In this document: one piece after another, positions 48,301 to 55,292 of the stretch
Layout of the letters: every line of letters starts with the position of its first letter
How positions within the stretch are numbered: position 1 is the stretch's first letter
Source of the DNA: Synechococcus sp. C9
Lineage (GTDB): Bacteria; Cyanobacteriota; Cyanobacteriia; Gloeomargaritales; Gloeomargaritaceae
Assembly (NCBI RefSeq): GCF_022984075.1
Contig: NZ_JALAAD010000001.1
Coordinates: forward strand, 1-64,000
Length of the DNA stretch: 64,000 bases
Direction: 5' to 3'
Translations under genes and position numbers: made by a program
The notes under the pieces: model-generated
What the model was told of the DNA's origin: nothing
Database searches by the model: none
What the model saw: only the letters and a program-made list of their open reading frames with translations

Positions 48301-48927
48301 GCAATCAATCGGGTTCACTGGTGGCTGATCCCTAAACTTCGGCGGGATTTCAATCAACGCCTTATTGATTAGTACCGCTACAGGATTCAAATCGCTGGCA
48401 TGAGCTTCTAATCCCAACCGCTGAGCTTCCAAGGGAATTGAACCCCCACCTGCAAACGGGTCATAGACAGGAGGAGCATACTGGGCAATGTAGCGCCTGA
48501 CCGCCTCTGGTTCCGTCGGTGGTTCTTCCCCCCGTTCCCATGCCAAACATCGGGCAATTTCCCGCTGTGCCGCCTCTAACACCCCCGAATTTGGGTCGTT
48601 GATGTCATCCCAAGACACCAACCCCCGCACGACTTGCTTCTTACTACCTTTCTTATCAGTCTCAATGACCACTCGCCCCAAAATATCGAATAACCGTTGT
48701 CTTTCTTTCGCTTGTTCTTCTTCCGTCGGGAACTTATCAGCCCAACTAGAAGGATCATCCACCAGGGAAGCCCACAATACCGCCCGACAAGCCGCCAAAG
48801 GTCTGCGTGCCCACCACAAGTGCAGGGTAGAGGGATGCCCATGACGGATAGACTTTTCCCGTGCCGACTCCATATTGATTGCTTCTAGGGGCAGGGCAAC
48901 TTCAATCAGCTTTTTGCGTTGGGGCAT
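45382..48927 (-). CDS. DUF1156 adenine-specific DNA methyltransferase with in-frame repeat and nuclease inserts
   Basis: An 1181-residue N6-adenine-type methyltransferase (COG1743). The N-terminal DUF1156 has [20 protein letters not shown] and [20 protein letters not shown]; the SAM motif YDPFAGGGSIPLEAQ is near 155, zinc-ribbon cysteines CPNPACGC and CIACG follow, and the catalytic DPPYYDAVPY is near 769. Three in-frame inserts interrupt it at loops: residues ~208-222, ~262-420 (a DUF559 nuclease domain with repeat ends) and ~479-506. Without them the protein would be about 980 residues, near the usual family size. No stop or frameshift is seen, so it may be functional. Probably protects host DNA in the defence cassette. 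Confidence 0.88.
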   Translation of the reverse strand: MPQRKKLIEVALPLEAINMESAREKSIRHGHPSTLHLWWARRPLAACRAVLWASLVDDPSSWADKFPTEEEQAKERQRLFDILGRVVIETDKKGSKKQVVRGLVSWDDINDPNSGVLEAAQREIARCLAWERGEEPPTEPEAVRRYIAQYAPPVYDPFAGGGSIPLEAQRLGLEAHASDLNPVAVLINKALIEIPPKFRDQPPVNPIDCPHPPAPSPTGRGGVVDLKRWYGAQGLAADVRYYGAWMRDEAFKQIGHLYPKVALTPQPPLPRGDVSLTPQPPLPQGEGELEKWEVPPAIQKKMQEVARQLRRESTRSEAILWEVLRNRKLEGRKFRRQHPIGTFVVDFFCKEEALIVEVDGPIHEHQKDLDRQRQELLESLGLRFVRLSSHLVETNLPLALEQIRAAFLPSPSGRGAGGEGKATVIAWLWARTVKCPNPACGCQMPLVRSFQLSTKKGKEAWVELAIERTDAPLSMGQSIPHPPAPSPQGRGGKNSEPSPSGRGQGEGPTIRFVVKSGQGKAPEGTVGRKGAKCIACGTPVALDHVRQEGRAGRMGAQLMAIVAEGQNGRIYLSPTAEHEAIAKSAQPTWKPDTELSTHSQYMAAPRYGMTKHADLFTPRQLVALTTFSDLVAEAREQVIKDAIAAGLTDDDVPLAEGGTGARAYGEAISVYLAFLVDQLANHQSSVCRWEPGNQQMHSVFARQAIPMVWDFAESNAFCESSGSFHNLFTRLLKGLSSIPSDLNYAQVTQHDATAPHPHDTIPKLISTDPPYYDAVPYADLSDFFYVWLRRSLGSIYPTIFNTVLVPKAQEMVADHFRHGSKDKAKEFFESSLIKVFDRVNHINHPDYPVTVYYALKQTESGSDDDEVDDLDAVDLPNKNAKDNSQRASTGWETILQGLIQSNFSIDGTWPLRTELSNRMRGQKSNALASSIVLVCRPRPADAPKASRSQFLKELKQELPQALKLLQQGSIAPVDLAQASIGPGMAVYSRYAAVLENDGSPLTVRTALQLINQYLDEYLTEQEGEFDSITRWALTWFEQYQFEAGLYGDAETLSKAKNVSVQSMVEAGILEAKAGKVRLLRREEIEERKDKSSLLAPPDWLITQTLIHALDQKGEVGAAELLANLNDRGAIARDLAYRLYSLCDKKGWTQEAIGYNSLVISWSEISRLALEMNQRNVQTALF
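47408..47491 (-). repeat. 84-bp in-frame palindromic element (methyltransferase copy)
   Basis: Ends CCCTCACCC and GGGTGAGGG are inverted; the two arms each form GC-rich hairpins (CCCTCTCCCAGAGGGAGAGGG and CTCGCCCTTGGGGAGAGGG cores). 84 bases equal 28 codons, so the reading frame is kept. On the gene strand it encodes PHPPAPSPQGRGG followed by KN and SEPSPSGRGQGEG. A sister copy of the same length and register is in the helicase gene at 52266-52349. Confidence 0.9.
47669..48143 (-). mobile_element. DUF559 nuclease cassette with repeat ends, embedded in frame
   Basis: CCCTCACCCCCGGCCCCTCT at 47669 faces inverted CTGGGGGGTGAGGG ends at 48104 and, in a second tandem arm, at 48143. Between them lies a Vsr-like DUF559 domain in the methyltransferase frame: RRESTRSEAILWEVLRNRKL, FRRQHPIGTFVVDFFC, LIVEVDGPIHEHQKD, RQELLESLGLRFVRLSSHLV. 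The catalytic-type D (VVDF) and E/H (VEVDG..H) are present. Conserved methyltransferase text stops at HLYPKV before it and resumes at ATVIAWLWARTV after it. Confidence 0.8.
48261..48301 (-). repeat. half-length palindromic arm in frame in the methyltransferase
   Basis: CTCCCCCTCGCCCTGTGGGA and GAGGGGGCTGGGGGGTGAGGG: one arm of the 84-bp element. It encodes PHPPAPSPTGRGG between the conserved blocks RDQPPVNPI and LKRWYGAQGLAADVRYYG. Confidence 0.85.
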
Positions 48928-48940
48928 AAAGACATCCGTA

Positions 48941-49330
48941 TTACTTCAGAATTTTAACATGGGGATAGTTAACAATCTTGGCATCCATCGTCAAGAGTGG
49001 ACAGTCATAAACTTGTGCTGTTGCCACAATAATTTGATCCGCTGGATCATTGTGAAATCCTACAAGTTGCGTAGATTGAATCACGATCGGCAAGGTCAAA
49101 TCCAGCAGTTGTACTCCGGGGTAAGAAATTGCTATATTTAGCCATTCATTGACTGAGCCAGTCAATTCCATACGACCCTTTTCTACTAGCTTGGCAACTT
49201 CCCAGCAAGAAAAGATGTTAACTCCTAAACTGCTTGATTGATGTATAGTAATTAACTCCCGCAGTCGCTTCGTTAACTGAGGGCTGTCATTGACCCACCA
49301 CACCCAAATGTGAGTATCTAAAATAATCAC
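48941..49330 (-). CDS. PIN-domain toxin (VapC-like)
   Basis: A 129-residue PIN ribonuclease-type toxin. Acidic residues: D in IILDTHIWVWW, E in SCWEVAKLVEKGR, D in NDPADQIIVATA and D in LLTMDAKI. GTG at 49330 overlaps the antitoxin stop (GTGA), the usual coupled arrangement. It ends 13 bases before the methyltransferase start, making it the last TA gene in the slot. Confidence 0.88.
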   Translation of the reverse strand: MIILDTHIWVWWVNDSPQLTKRLRELITIHQSSSLGVNIFSCWEVAKLVEKGRMELTGSVNEWLNIAISYPGVQLLDLTLPIVIQSTQLVGFHNDPADQIIVATAQVYDCPLLTMDAKIVNYPHVKILK

Positions 49331-49542
49331 TTCAGCACTTCCCAATCTTCAGTAGGTACGGCTGGCTCAAAGGGATCGTCATAGCGTAGCACAGTCCCTC
49401 GCAATGGGTGGTCTATTGGTCGTTCTGCCTTTTTCTGCTCCAGAATGATGATTTCCACTGTATCCCCAGCGTGAAACGGCAATCCTTTCAGCAGTAGGGT
49501 TCCATCTTCTATCAAAGTCACGGAGAGCTTATGGACATTCAC
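49327..49542 (-). CDS. antitoxin of the PIN module
   Basis: A 71-residue protein: KLSVTLIEDGTLLLKGLPFH, AGDTVEIIILE (swapped-hairpin-like beta head), then LRGTVLRYDDPFEPAVPTED (toxin-binding tail). The start is GTG at 49542, with AGGAGG seven bases ahead. That ribosome site is the end of the helicase gene fragment at 49546-49589, not part of the TA gene itself. The ATG at 49569 is inside that fragment. Confidence 0.8.
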   Translation of the reverse strand: MNVHKLSVTLIEDGTLLLKGLPFHAGDTVEIIILEQKKAERPIDHPLRGTVLRYDDPFEPAVPTEDWEVLK

Positions 49543-49545
49543 GGG

Positions 49546-49785
49546 TTGTCCTCCTTGGGTCATATCCATGTTGCCACAGTTCTTTCCATCGGAAATTGAT
49601 CAGCCCAACTGGTAAGGATCATCCACTAGGGAAGCCCACAATACCGCCCGACAAGCCGCCAAAGGTCTGCGTGCCCACCACAAATGCAAGGTAGAGGGAT
49701 GCCCATGACGGATAGACTTTTCCCGTGCCGACTCCATGTTGATGGCTTCTAGGGGTAGGGCAGCTTCAATCAGCTTTTTTTTCAT
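49546..49785 (-). pseudogene. chimeric scar: methyltransferase 5' fragment fused to helicase 3' end (copy 2)
   Basis: Bases 49785 to 49590 (minus) repeat the first ~195 bases of the DUF1156 gene: [20 protein letters not shown] and on to LWASLVDDP, then a stop. They join at 49590/49589 to 44 bases (49589-49546) that match the last 44 coding bases of the helicase (full copy 51365-51322) with one difference. The identical join occurs at 50251/50250. It is a recombination product, and its helicase part supplies the SD for the antitoxin downstream. Confidence 0.88.
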
Positions 49786-49795
49786 AGGATAAAGG

Positions 49796-50005
49796 TTATT
49801 CGAGATCAGATTCTGATAGCTTAGCTTGTTTCATAAAGTGGCGGAGTAGTCCAATTTTGAGGTCTTTATTGCCGTGGATCGGGACAGAAATGCGGATTGA
49901 TTCACCAGGTTTAGTATAAATGTGATGGCTACCCTGCACTCGAACCAATTGCCATCCTTTACGTTCCAAAATTTTGGCAAACTGCTTACCTAAAATGGAC
50001 TTCAC
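49796..50005 (-). CDS. hicA: HicA-type toxin
   Basis: A 69-residue double-stranded-RNA-binding-fold toxin, mRNA interferase: [20 protein letters not shown] with the catalytic histidine in GSHHIY, then [20 protein letters not shown]. It overlaps the HicB gene by four bases (ATGA). Unusual only in order: antitoxin HicB comes first here. Confidence 0.9.
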   Translation of the reverse strand: MKSILGKQFAKILERKGWQLVRVQGSHHIYTKPGESIRISVPIHGNKDLKIGLLRHFMKQAKLSESDLE

Positions 50006-50205
50006 ACAGCAATTTCCATAATTCTGCTTTTTTCAGAAGTAGCAGGGGCTTCAATGTCCACGGACAAACAACCCTCGATCGCTTCATAAAGATTTGTCAG
50101 CAACTCTTCAAAGCTATCCCCCTGGGTTGCACAGCCAGGAATAGCTGGTACTTCCGCCCAAAAACCACCCTCTTCAGCTTCATGCACTATAACTTTTAAC
50201 TTCAT
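50002..50205 (-). CDS. hicB: HicB-type antitoxin
   Basis: A 67-residue HicB: VIVHEAEEGGFWAEVPAIPG, CATQGDSFEELLTNLYEAIE, the partial RNase H-like fold without a DNA-binding tail. Its ATG overlaps the stop of the helicase 3' fragment (ACA-ATA-TGA), reproducing the coupling expected after a complete helicase gene; the AAGGAGG site lies in that fragment. Confidence 0.9.
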   Translation of the reverse strand: MKLKVIVHEAEEGGFWAEVPAIPGCATQGDSFEELLTNLYEAIEGCLSVDIEAPATSEKSRIMEIAV

Positions 50206-50206
50206 A

Positions 50207-50375
50207 TTGTCCTCCTTGGGTCATATCCATCTTGCCACAGTTCTTTCCATCGGAAATTGATCAGCCCAACTAGAAGGGTCATCCACAAGGGAAGCCCACA
50301 GCACCGCCCGACAAGCCGCCAAAGGTCTGCGTGTCCACCACAAGTGCAGGGTAGAGGGATGCCCATGCCGACTCT
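50207..50375 (-). pseudogene. chimeric scar: methyltransferase 5' fragment fused to helicase 3' end (copy 1)
   Basis: Bases 50375-50251 match the early methyltransferase region ([20 protein letters not shown] by eye) but have lost the start codon and a ~19-base stretch. They join at the same point as copy 2 to a 44-base helicase 3' end (50250-50207). More decayed at the 5' side than copy 2. Confidence 0.85.
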
Positions 50376-50429
50376 AGTTTTTGCGATGGGTCACAGGAGT
50401 TGAGAGTATAAATTTTCAACCAGTTTAGC

Positions 50430-50852
50430 CTAGACCTCAAGTGGAATCTGCCGTGTCAGCAAATCTTGGAGAATAGACTGCCAAATTCCTCTCGCCAATT
50501 CTATAGCTTCCCTAGCATTAGCTTCAGTTAAGTTTTCCCTCAATATCGGATAGCGGGACACAACGAACCAGTCCGTGAGTATTCCCAACTGCGGGTAGTT
50601 ATGTTTCACTCCCCAACTATCTGGCAGAAGATTCTTCAGAAGATCAAGATCGTGAGTTTTCGGAAAATCAATTTGCTCTAAGACCAATGCTGTTTTCAGA
50701 GCTTTTTCTGCCGACTGCTGGGCAAAAGCGCAGATATGGCGGGGCACTTCAGGATTGTTTTGCATCAATAGCTCTGCCGCCTGCAAATCCTCTGTGGCGT
50801 ATTGCCACCACCGCTGGACTAGCCCTATTTGTTCAGGACTGGGGACACTCAT
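50430..50852 (-). CDS. HEPN-domain protein of an MNT/HEPN module
   Basis: A 140-residue HEPN protein: LVQRWWQYATEDLQAAELLM, ICAFAQQSAEKALKTALVLE (the diagnostic helix) and VSRYPILRENLTEANAREAI. HEPN/MNT pairs are TA systems in which the nucleotidyltransferase AMPylates or otherwise silences the HEPN RNase. The ATG at 50852 lies 20 bases inside the MNT gene; the frame upstream is shadow. Confidence 0.88.
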   Translation of the reverse strand: MSVPSPEQIGLVQRWWQYATEDLQAAELLMQNNPEVPRHICAFAQQSAEKALKTALVLEQIDFPKTHDLDLLKNLLPDSWGVKHNYPQLGILTDWFVVSRYPILRENLTEANAREAIELARGIWQSILQDLLTRQIPLEV

Positions 50853-51183
50853 AAAGCATTTTCCCTTCGCACAGAGCAGGTCGTAGAATCGTGCCGACCA
50901 GATGCCCATAGGCTTGAATTTCTTCTGGCGTTGTCACCACAATATCTTTGGGGATAGGTAAATCGCTGAGTAAGGCAAGAATATCCAAAGTCTTCTGCCG
51001 TTTATTATCCACAGTGGAAAATACTATCAGGAGATCAATGTCGCTGTGAGGAGTAACTTCGCCTCTAGCATAGGAGCCAAACAAGATGATTTTTAGGGGG
51101 GCAAAGTGCTTGATGATGCGATTACACATCACATCTATCCAAGGGTTGGGTGGAACATTGTCAAAAGGGGCAAGAGAGACCAT
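50833..51183 (-). CDS. minimal nucleotidyltransferase (MNT) of an MNT/HEPN module
   Basis: A 116-residue nucleotidyltransferase: APLKIILFGSYARGEVTPHS followed by DIDLLIV (GSxARG-x10-DxD catalytic motif). The third carboxylate lies in KDIVVTTPEEI. ATG at 51183 preferred over the TTG at 51186. It overlaps the HEPN gene by 20 bases. Confidence 0.9.
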   Translation of the reverse strand: MVSLAPFDNVPPNPWIDVMCNRIIKHFAPLKIILFGSYARGEVTPHSDIDLLIVFSTVDNKRQKTLDILALLSDLPIPKDIVVTTPEEIQAYGHLVGTILRPALCEGKMLYECPQS

Positions 51184-51204
51184 CAAACTTGTCTGAGATA
51201 GTTC

Positions 51205-51317
51205 TTATATCCATCACTGGCTCAAAAGGGTTTTCATATTGCAATTTACGAGAGGGCGATTGCTCTCAGGGTAATTCTCTCTTGTTTTGAGATCACTTTT
51301 AGCTTAAGAGTGGTCAT
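51205..51317 (-). pseudogene. decayed antitoxin gene coupled to the helicase stop
   Basis: From ATG 51317, overlapping the helicase TGA (ATGA), the frame reads MTTLKLKVISKQERITLRAI and ends at a TAA after 23 codons. Just after, in another frame, LQYENPFEPVMDI matches the C-terminal RYDDPFEPAVP of the PIN-module antitoxin at 49327. I read this as a frameshifted, internally deleted antitoxin of that family whose toxin is gone. It implies a fourth TA module once occupied the slot. Confidence 0.7.
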
Positions 51318-54300
51318 ACATTTGTCCTCCTTGGGTCATATCCATCTTGCCACAGTTCTTTCCATGAGTAATTTACACTGCATGACCGGAAATCGGGGGG
51401 CTGAAATGGCTGATGCACATAGCGCACTGCACAATCTAATTGATAATCTCCATCAGATTCTCGCACTCGATATGCGTCCCCCTCGACAAAATCACGATCA
51501 ACGGGAACCTGCACCAATGCCAAAATAAAATTATCGGGTTTATTCAGGGCGGTTAAAATTTCATTTTTCGTAACTGTAACCGTTTCCGCCCCTGCTACCC
51601 TGCCTTTGACTTCTATAAATCGCAATTTCCCTGTACTGGGCACAAATGATTCAATATCATAGCCGCACTTTTCATGACTCACATCTTTTGGTTCATGTCC
51701 CAGCGATCGCTCTATTGCCATGACTGCTAACATTGCCGCTTGTTCCACCCGCTGGGTTTCTCTCGCAAAGGTGTTAGGGGTAGATGTCCGCTTGCCCTGG
51801 AGTCTTTGCAATAAGCCGATGGGCAGGATCAACGCCCCACCCACTACTACAGGCGGTAAAGGGGAAAGTTGGCGTTCCTGTTCTAACTCCAGCAATCGCT
51901 TTTGCAAGCGTGCCGCCAATTCATCCGCCCGTTGTTGGGCTTTGGCAGAGTTCAGTTTGGCATTGGGTTTGCCTGCCTGTTCCTGTAAACGTAAATCCGC
52001 CGCCCGTTGATCCCAATAGTTAATCTCTTTCGTCAGTCGGTCTTTAACTGCCCGCACTGTTTTTTCAATCAATCTTTCTTTCCCTTCCTTTACTTCTTGC
52101 AGATGGGGAGCAACCAGATGGGCAATGGCATAACTCATTGCTTTACTTTCAATATCCTCACGCAAACCCAAATCATTGAGAGCCGATGCGACCAAGGGCT
52201 TTTCGCTCTCCTCTAACGGGCGATAGTCCAGGTAGGGGGCATAACCAGCATTTCTGATTCTTACCCCCTCACCCTGCCCTCTCCCAGAGGGAGAAGGTTC
52301 TGAGTTCTCTCCCCCTCGCCCTTGGGGAGAGGGGGCTGGGGGGTGAGGGTCAAAAACCTCCACATATTGCATTCGCCGTGATACAACCCTTCTACTGCCA
52401 TCCCGTTCTGTCCGTCCATCCTGAATCGAATGCTCCAAGTACACCAATGCCCGAACTGCCTCACCGGGGTCATTGTCATCAACGAGAACAGCCCCTTGAC
52501 GAAGCAGATGGCGGTGACGCTCCAAAGTCAGGTCAATGGTGGCATCCAGGAGCGGATGACCAGGACAAATAAACTCAGCCAAGGGCTTTCCCGCCACACT
52601 AATCAAGTTTTTCTCAAAACAAACCCGCTCATACCGTTTCAAAATCACCTGCCCCCTACCAATCAAACGATCCCGACTACGAATTATCCCCGGAACATGG
52701 GTAATTTCATAGCGTTTCGGTTCCCGCTGGTGAATTGTACCGCCCAAGCACTGGAACGCTTCCAAGAAAAAGGCTGAGATGAAATGGGGCTGGAGTTTGC
52801 GGGCTTCTATTCTGTCCATTTCCCGGCGAATTTGTTGTACCTTAGTCACATCCATCGAATCCCCTGCTAAGGCTCGTTCTTCTAGCAATGCTCGCAGACG
52901 GTTTTGATCCAAGCGGTTCTTCACCACCTGATCCAACTTTGCTCTGACTTCAGGACGATCGCCATAACGAATTGCCTCAATCAACAGTTCCCGTAGTTCC
53001 TTCCCGGCGATTGCTTTCCCCAACACATCAAACACCTTGCCGCCGAGAGCTTTTTGCTCAATTTCTAGCTTCTTAAGCAGTGCGAGATACACATCTCCTT
53101 CCCTCGTTTCTTCTGCTACCAAGTTCCAAAGATGGCACACCTCCGTCTGTCCAATCCGGTGAATCCTGCCAAAGCGTTGCTCCAACCGATTGGGGTTCCA
53201 GGGCAAGTCATAATTGACCATCAAATGCGCTCGTTGCAGGTTAATCCCTTCCCCCGCCGCATCCGTAGCGATTAACACTTGCACCGTCACATCTTGCTTA
53301 AAGGCTTCCTCTGCTTTCTTACGCTCTTCCCGTCCCATACCCCCATGAATCGTCACCACCGCCTCCGGTCGCCCCAACAGGGTGGTAATTTGACTGACCA
53401 AATAATTTAGGGTATCGCGATGTTCGGTAAAGATAACTAATTTTCGGCGCTGTCCCCCTGCATCAAACATCTCTGCATTATTCTGTAACAGCTTGGATAG
53501 CTCATCCCACTTGCGGTCCTTGCCACTGCGTCGCACCCGTAGGGCTAAATTTTCCAGTTCACCGAGCTGGTGAATTTCCGCTTGCAGTTCAGCGATAGTA
53601 CGAGCCGCCGTGGCTTGGTCAACTACTTCTTCCTCTTGTTGTTCTCGTTCATCACTAGGGGCATCCTCAAAATCATCATCCCAATCCTCCGGGTCAATTA
53701 GAGGAGTGAGTAACGAGAGTTGAGAAGCGAGAAATTGTTGCGCTCCTGTCTCGCCTTTCTTCTCAATCCGCTCTCCTCTCTTAAGTAGTTCTTCTTCCCG
53801 TAGGCGTTTCTGCAACCGCTCCCGCCGTCGTTTAAGAGACTGATAAATCGCTTCTGGAGAAGAAGCAAGCCGACGTTGCAAAATCGTTAAAGCAAAACCA
53901 ACTGTCCCTTTTCGTCCATCATTGGCTAAGGCTTCAGCCCGGTTAAATTCCTCCCTGACATATTCTGTAACTTGTTTGTAAAGCATTGCCTCCAGGTCAG
54001 ACAAAACATACTTGACGGTATGGGCACAACGTTCAGGAAAGAGCGGTTTGCCATCGAATTTCAGCAGGTCCTCCTTGACCAAACGACGCATCAGGTCCGA
54101 TGGGTCGCAAGTATGTACCCCGTCTCGAAATCGCCCCTCAAAGCGATCCCCATCCAACAGTGCTAAGAACAGCTGAAAATCTTCCTCCTTGCCGTTATGA
54201 GGCGTTGCCGTCATCAATAGGAAATGGCGAGTCAGGGTTGATAACAATTTACCGAGCTTATAACGTTTGGTTTCCTTAATTTCACCCCCAAAAAACGAGG

Positions 54301-55009
54301 CAGACATCTTGTGCGCCTCATCCACCACAATCAAGTCCCAGTCTGTCTGTTGTAACTTTAACTGCAAGTTCTCGTCACGACTGAGTTTGTCCAACCGCAC
54401 AATCACTAGGGGCATTTCCGCAAAGGCGTTCCCAGAGCGAGCCGCTTCGAGCCGGTCATTGGTCAAAATCTCAAAAGGCAGATGAAATTTTTGCAACAAT
54501 TCATCTTGCCACTGCACCGCCAAACTGCCAGGACAAACAATCAAACACTTTTGTAAATCACCCCGAATCAATAGTTCACGAATAAATAGCCCCGCCATGA
54601 TGGTTTTTCCGGCTCCTGGATCGTCTGCTAGGAGAAACCGCAGGGGTTGCCGGGTCAGCATTTCGCCATAAACCGCCGTGATCTGGTGAGGCAGAGGTTC
54701 CACCAACGAGGTATGCACCGCCAGCAGTGGATCAAATAAGTGAGCCAAACGAATGCGATGGGCTTCAGAAACCAACCGCAACAGCGCACCATCCCCGTCA
54801 AAACCCCAAGGTCGTCCGTCCGTAACGATTGCCAAGGTCGGCTCCCGGTCACGAAACAGAATCTCCGTGTGAGGTTGCCCGTTCGCATCCTTATAGGTCA
54901 GTTCAACCACGTCACTCCCATGCCACTTCGCATCAATGATGGTCACGTTATGATTTGGCAAAATGCCTCTGACAGTAGCACCACGGGTGAGGTCTTCGAG
55001 CTTCGCCAT
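51314..55009 (-). CDS. SNF2-type helicase with DUF3883 nuclease-like C-terminus
   Basis: A 1231-residue superfamily-2 helicase. Motif I DDPGAGKTIMAG near 125, motif II VVDEAHKMS near 226, motif III TATPHNG near 264, and helicase-C blocks ATDAAGEGINLQ and EQRFGRIHRIGQ near 580-625. The C-terminal DUF3883 (PD-(D/E)xK-like) has CGYDIESF and LRFIEVKGR near 1105-1135. An in-frame 28-residue repeat peptide lies near 888-915. First gene of the minus-strand island operon; likely the DNA-translocating part of the predicted defence system. Its last 44 bases recur twice downstream. Confidence 0.9.
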   Translation of the reverse strand: MAKLEDLTRGATVRGILPNHNVTIIDAKWHGSDVVELTYKDANGQPHTEILFRDREPTLAIVTDGRPWGFDGDGALLRLVSEAHRIRLAHLFDPLLAVHTSLVEPLPHQITAVYGEMLTRQPLRFLLADDPGAGKTIMAGLFIRELLIRGDLQKCLIVCPGSLAVQWQDELLQKFHLPFEILTNDRLEAARSGNAFAEMPLVIVRLDKLSRDENLQLKLQQTDWDLIVVDEAHKMSASFFGGEIKETKRYKLGKLLSTLTRHFLLMTATPHNGKEEDFQLFLALLDGDRFEGRFRDGVHTCDPSDLMRRLVKEDLLKFDGKPLFPERCAHTVKYVLSDLEAMLYKQVTEYVREEFNRAEALANDGRKGTVGFALTILQRRLASSPEAIYQSLKRRRERLQKRLREEELLKRGERIEKKGETGAQQFLASQLSLLTPLIDPEDWDDDFEDAPSDEREQQEEEVVDQATAARTIAELQAEIHQLGELENLALRVRRSGKDRKWDELSKLLQNNAEMFDAGGQRRKLVIFTEHRDTLNYLVSQITTLLGRPEAVVTIHGGMGREERKKAEEAFKQDVTVQVLIATDAAGEGINLQRAHLMVNYDLPWNPNRLEQRFGRIHRIGQTEVCHLWNLVAEETREGDVYLALLKKLEIEQKALGGKVFDVLGKAIAGKELRELLIEAIRYGDRPEVRAKLDQVVKNRLDQNRLRALLEERALAGDSMDVTKVQQIRREMDRIEARKLQPHFISAFFLEAFQCLGGTIHQREPKRYEITHVPGIIRSRDRLIGRGQVILKRYERVCFEKNLISVAGKPLAEFICPGHPLLDATIDLTLERHRHLLRQGAVLVDDNDPGEAVRALVYLEHSIQDGRTERDGSRRVVSRRMQYVEVFDPHPPAPSPQGRGGENSEPSPSGRGQGEGVRIRNAGYAPYLDYRPLEESEKPLVASALNDLGLREDIESKAMSYAIAHLVAPHLQEVKEGKERLIEKTVRAVKDRLTKEINYWDQRAADLRLQEQAGKPNAKLNSAKAQQRADELAARLQKRLLELEQERQLSPLPPVVVGGALILPIGLLQRLQGKRTSTPNTFARETQRVEQAAMLAVMAIERSLGHEPKDVSHEKCGYDIESFVPSTGKLRFIEVKGRVAGAETVTVTKNEILTALNKPDNFILALVQVPVDRDFVEGDAYRVRESDGDYQLDCAVRYVHQPFQPPDFRSCSVNYSWKELWQDGYDPRRTNV
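52266..52349 (-). repeat. 84-bp in-frame palindromic element (helicase copy)
   Basis: Same length, ends (CCCTCACCC/GGGTGAGGG) and register as the copy at 47408-47491, differing at only a few bases. It encodes PHPPAPSPQGRGG, EN, SEPSPSGRGQGEG between QYVEVFD and VRIRNAGYAPYLDYRPL, a loop before the conserved AGYAPYLDYRPL block. Confidence 0.9.
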
Positions 55010-55292
55010 GAATTTCAGAGTTGCCGGTTATGGGGTGGCTGTGAAAAACTCGGTGTTCACGATTCTAGCTTTGTCCTTTTTTGACTCAAGACCGCTATAG
55101 GTGTGGGAATCCCCCGCTCAACCAACAAGTCTGGTAATGCCAGTAGCACAGGGCAAACCCTCATTTCTCTTCCGTATCCCACTTCGTTGCATGGAATATT
55201 AGCATAAATCCCTGAGATTGCTATATTTGAAAACTTTATTCATCACTCAACCTCCACGCATCCTATTCAAAGGGCAAAAATCCTATCAGTCA

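Noticed and set aside
47402-48303. Repeated GC-rich palindromes as a possible CRISPR array
   Set aside because: The copies are not regularly spaced, are inverted within themselves, lie in frame in a gene and have no unique spacers of constant length.
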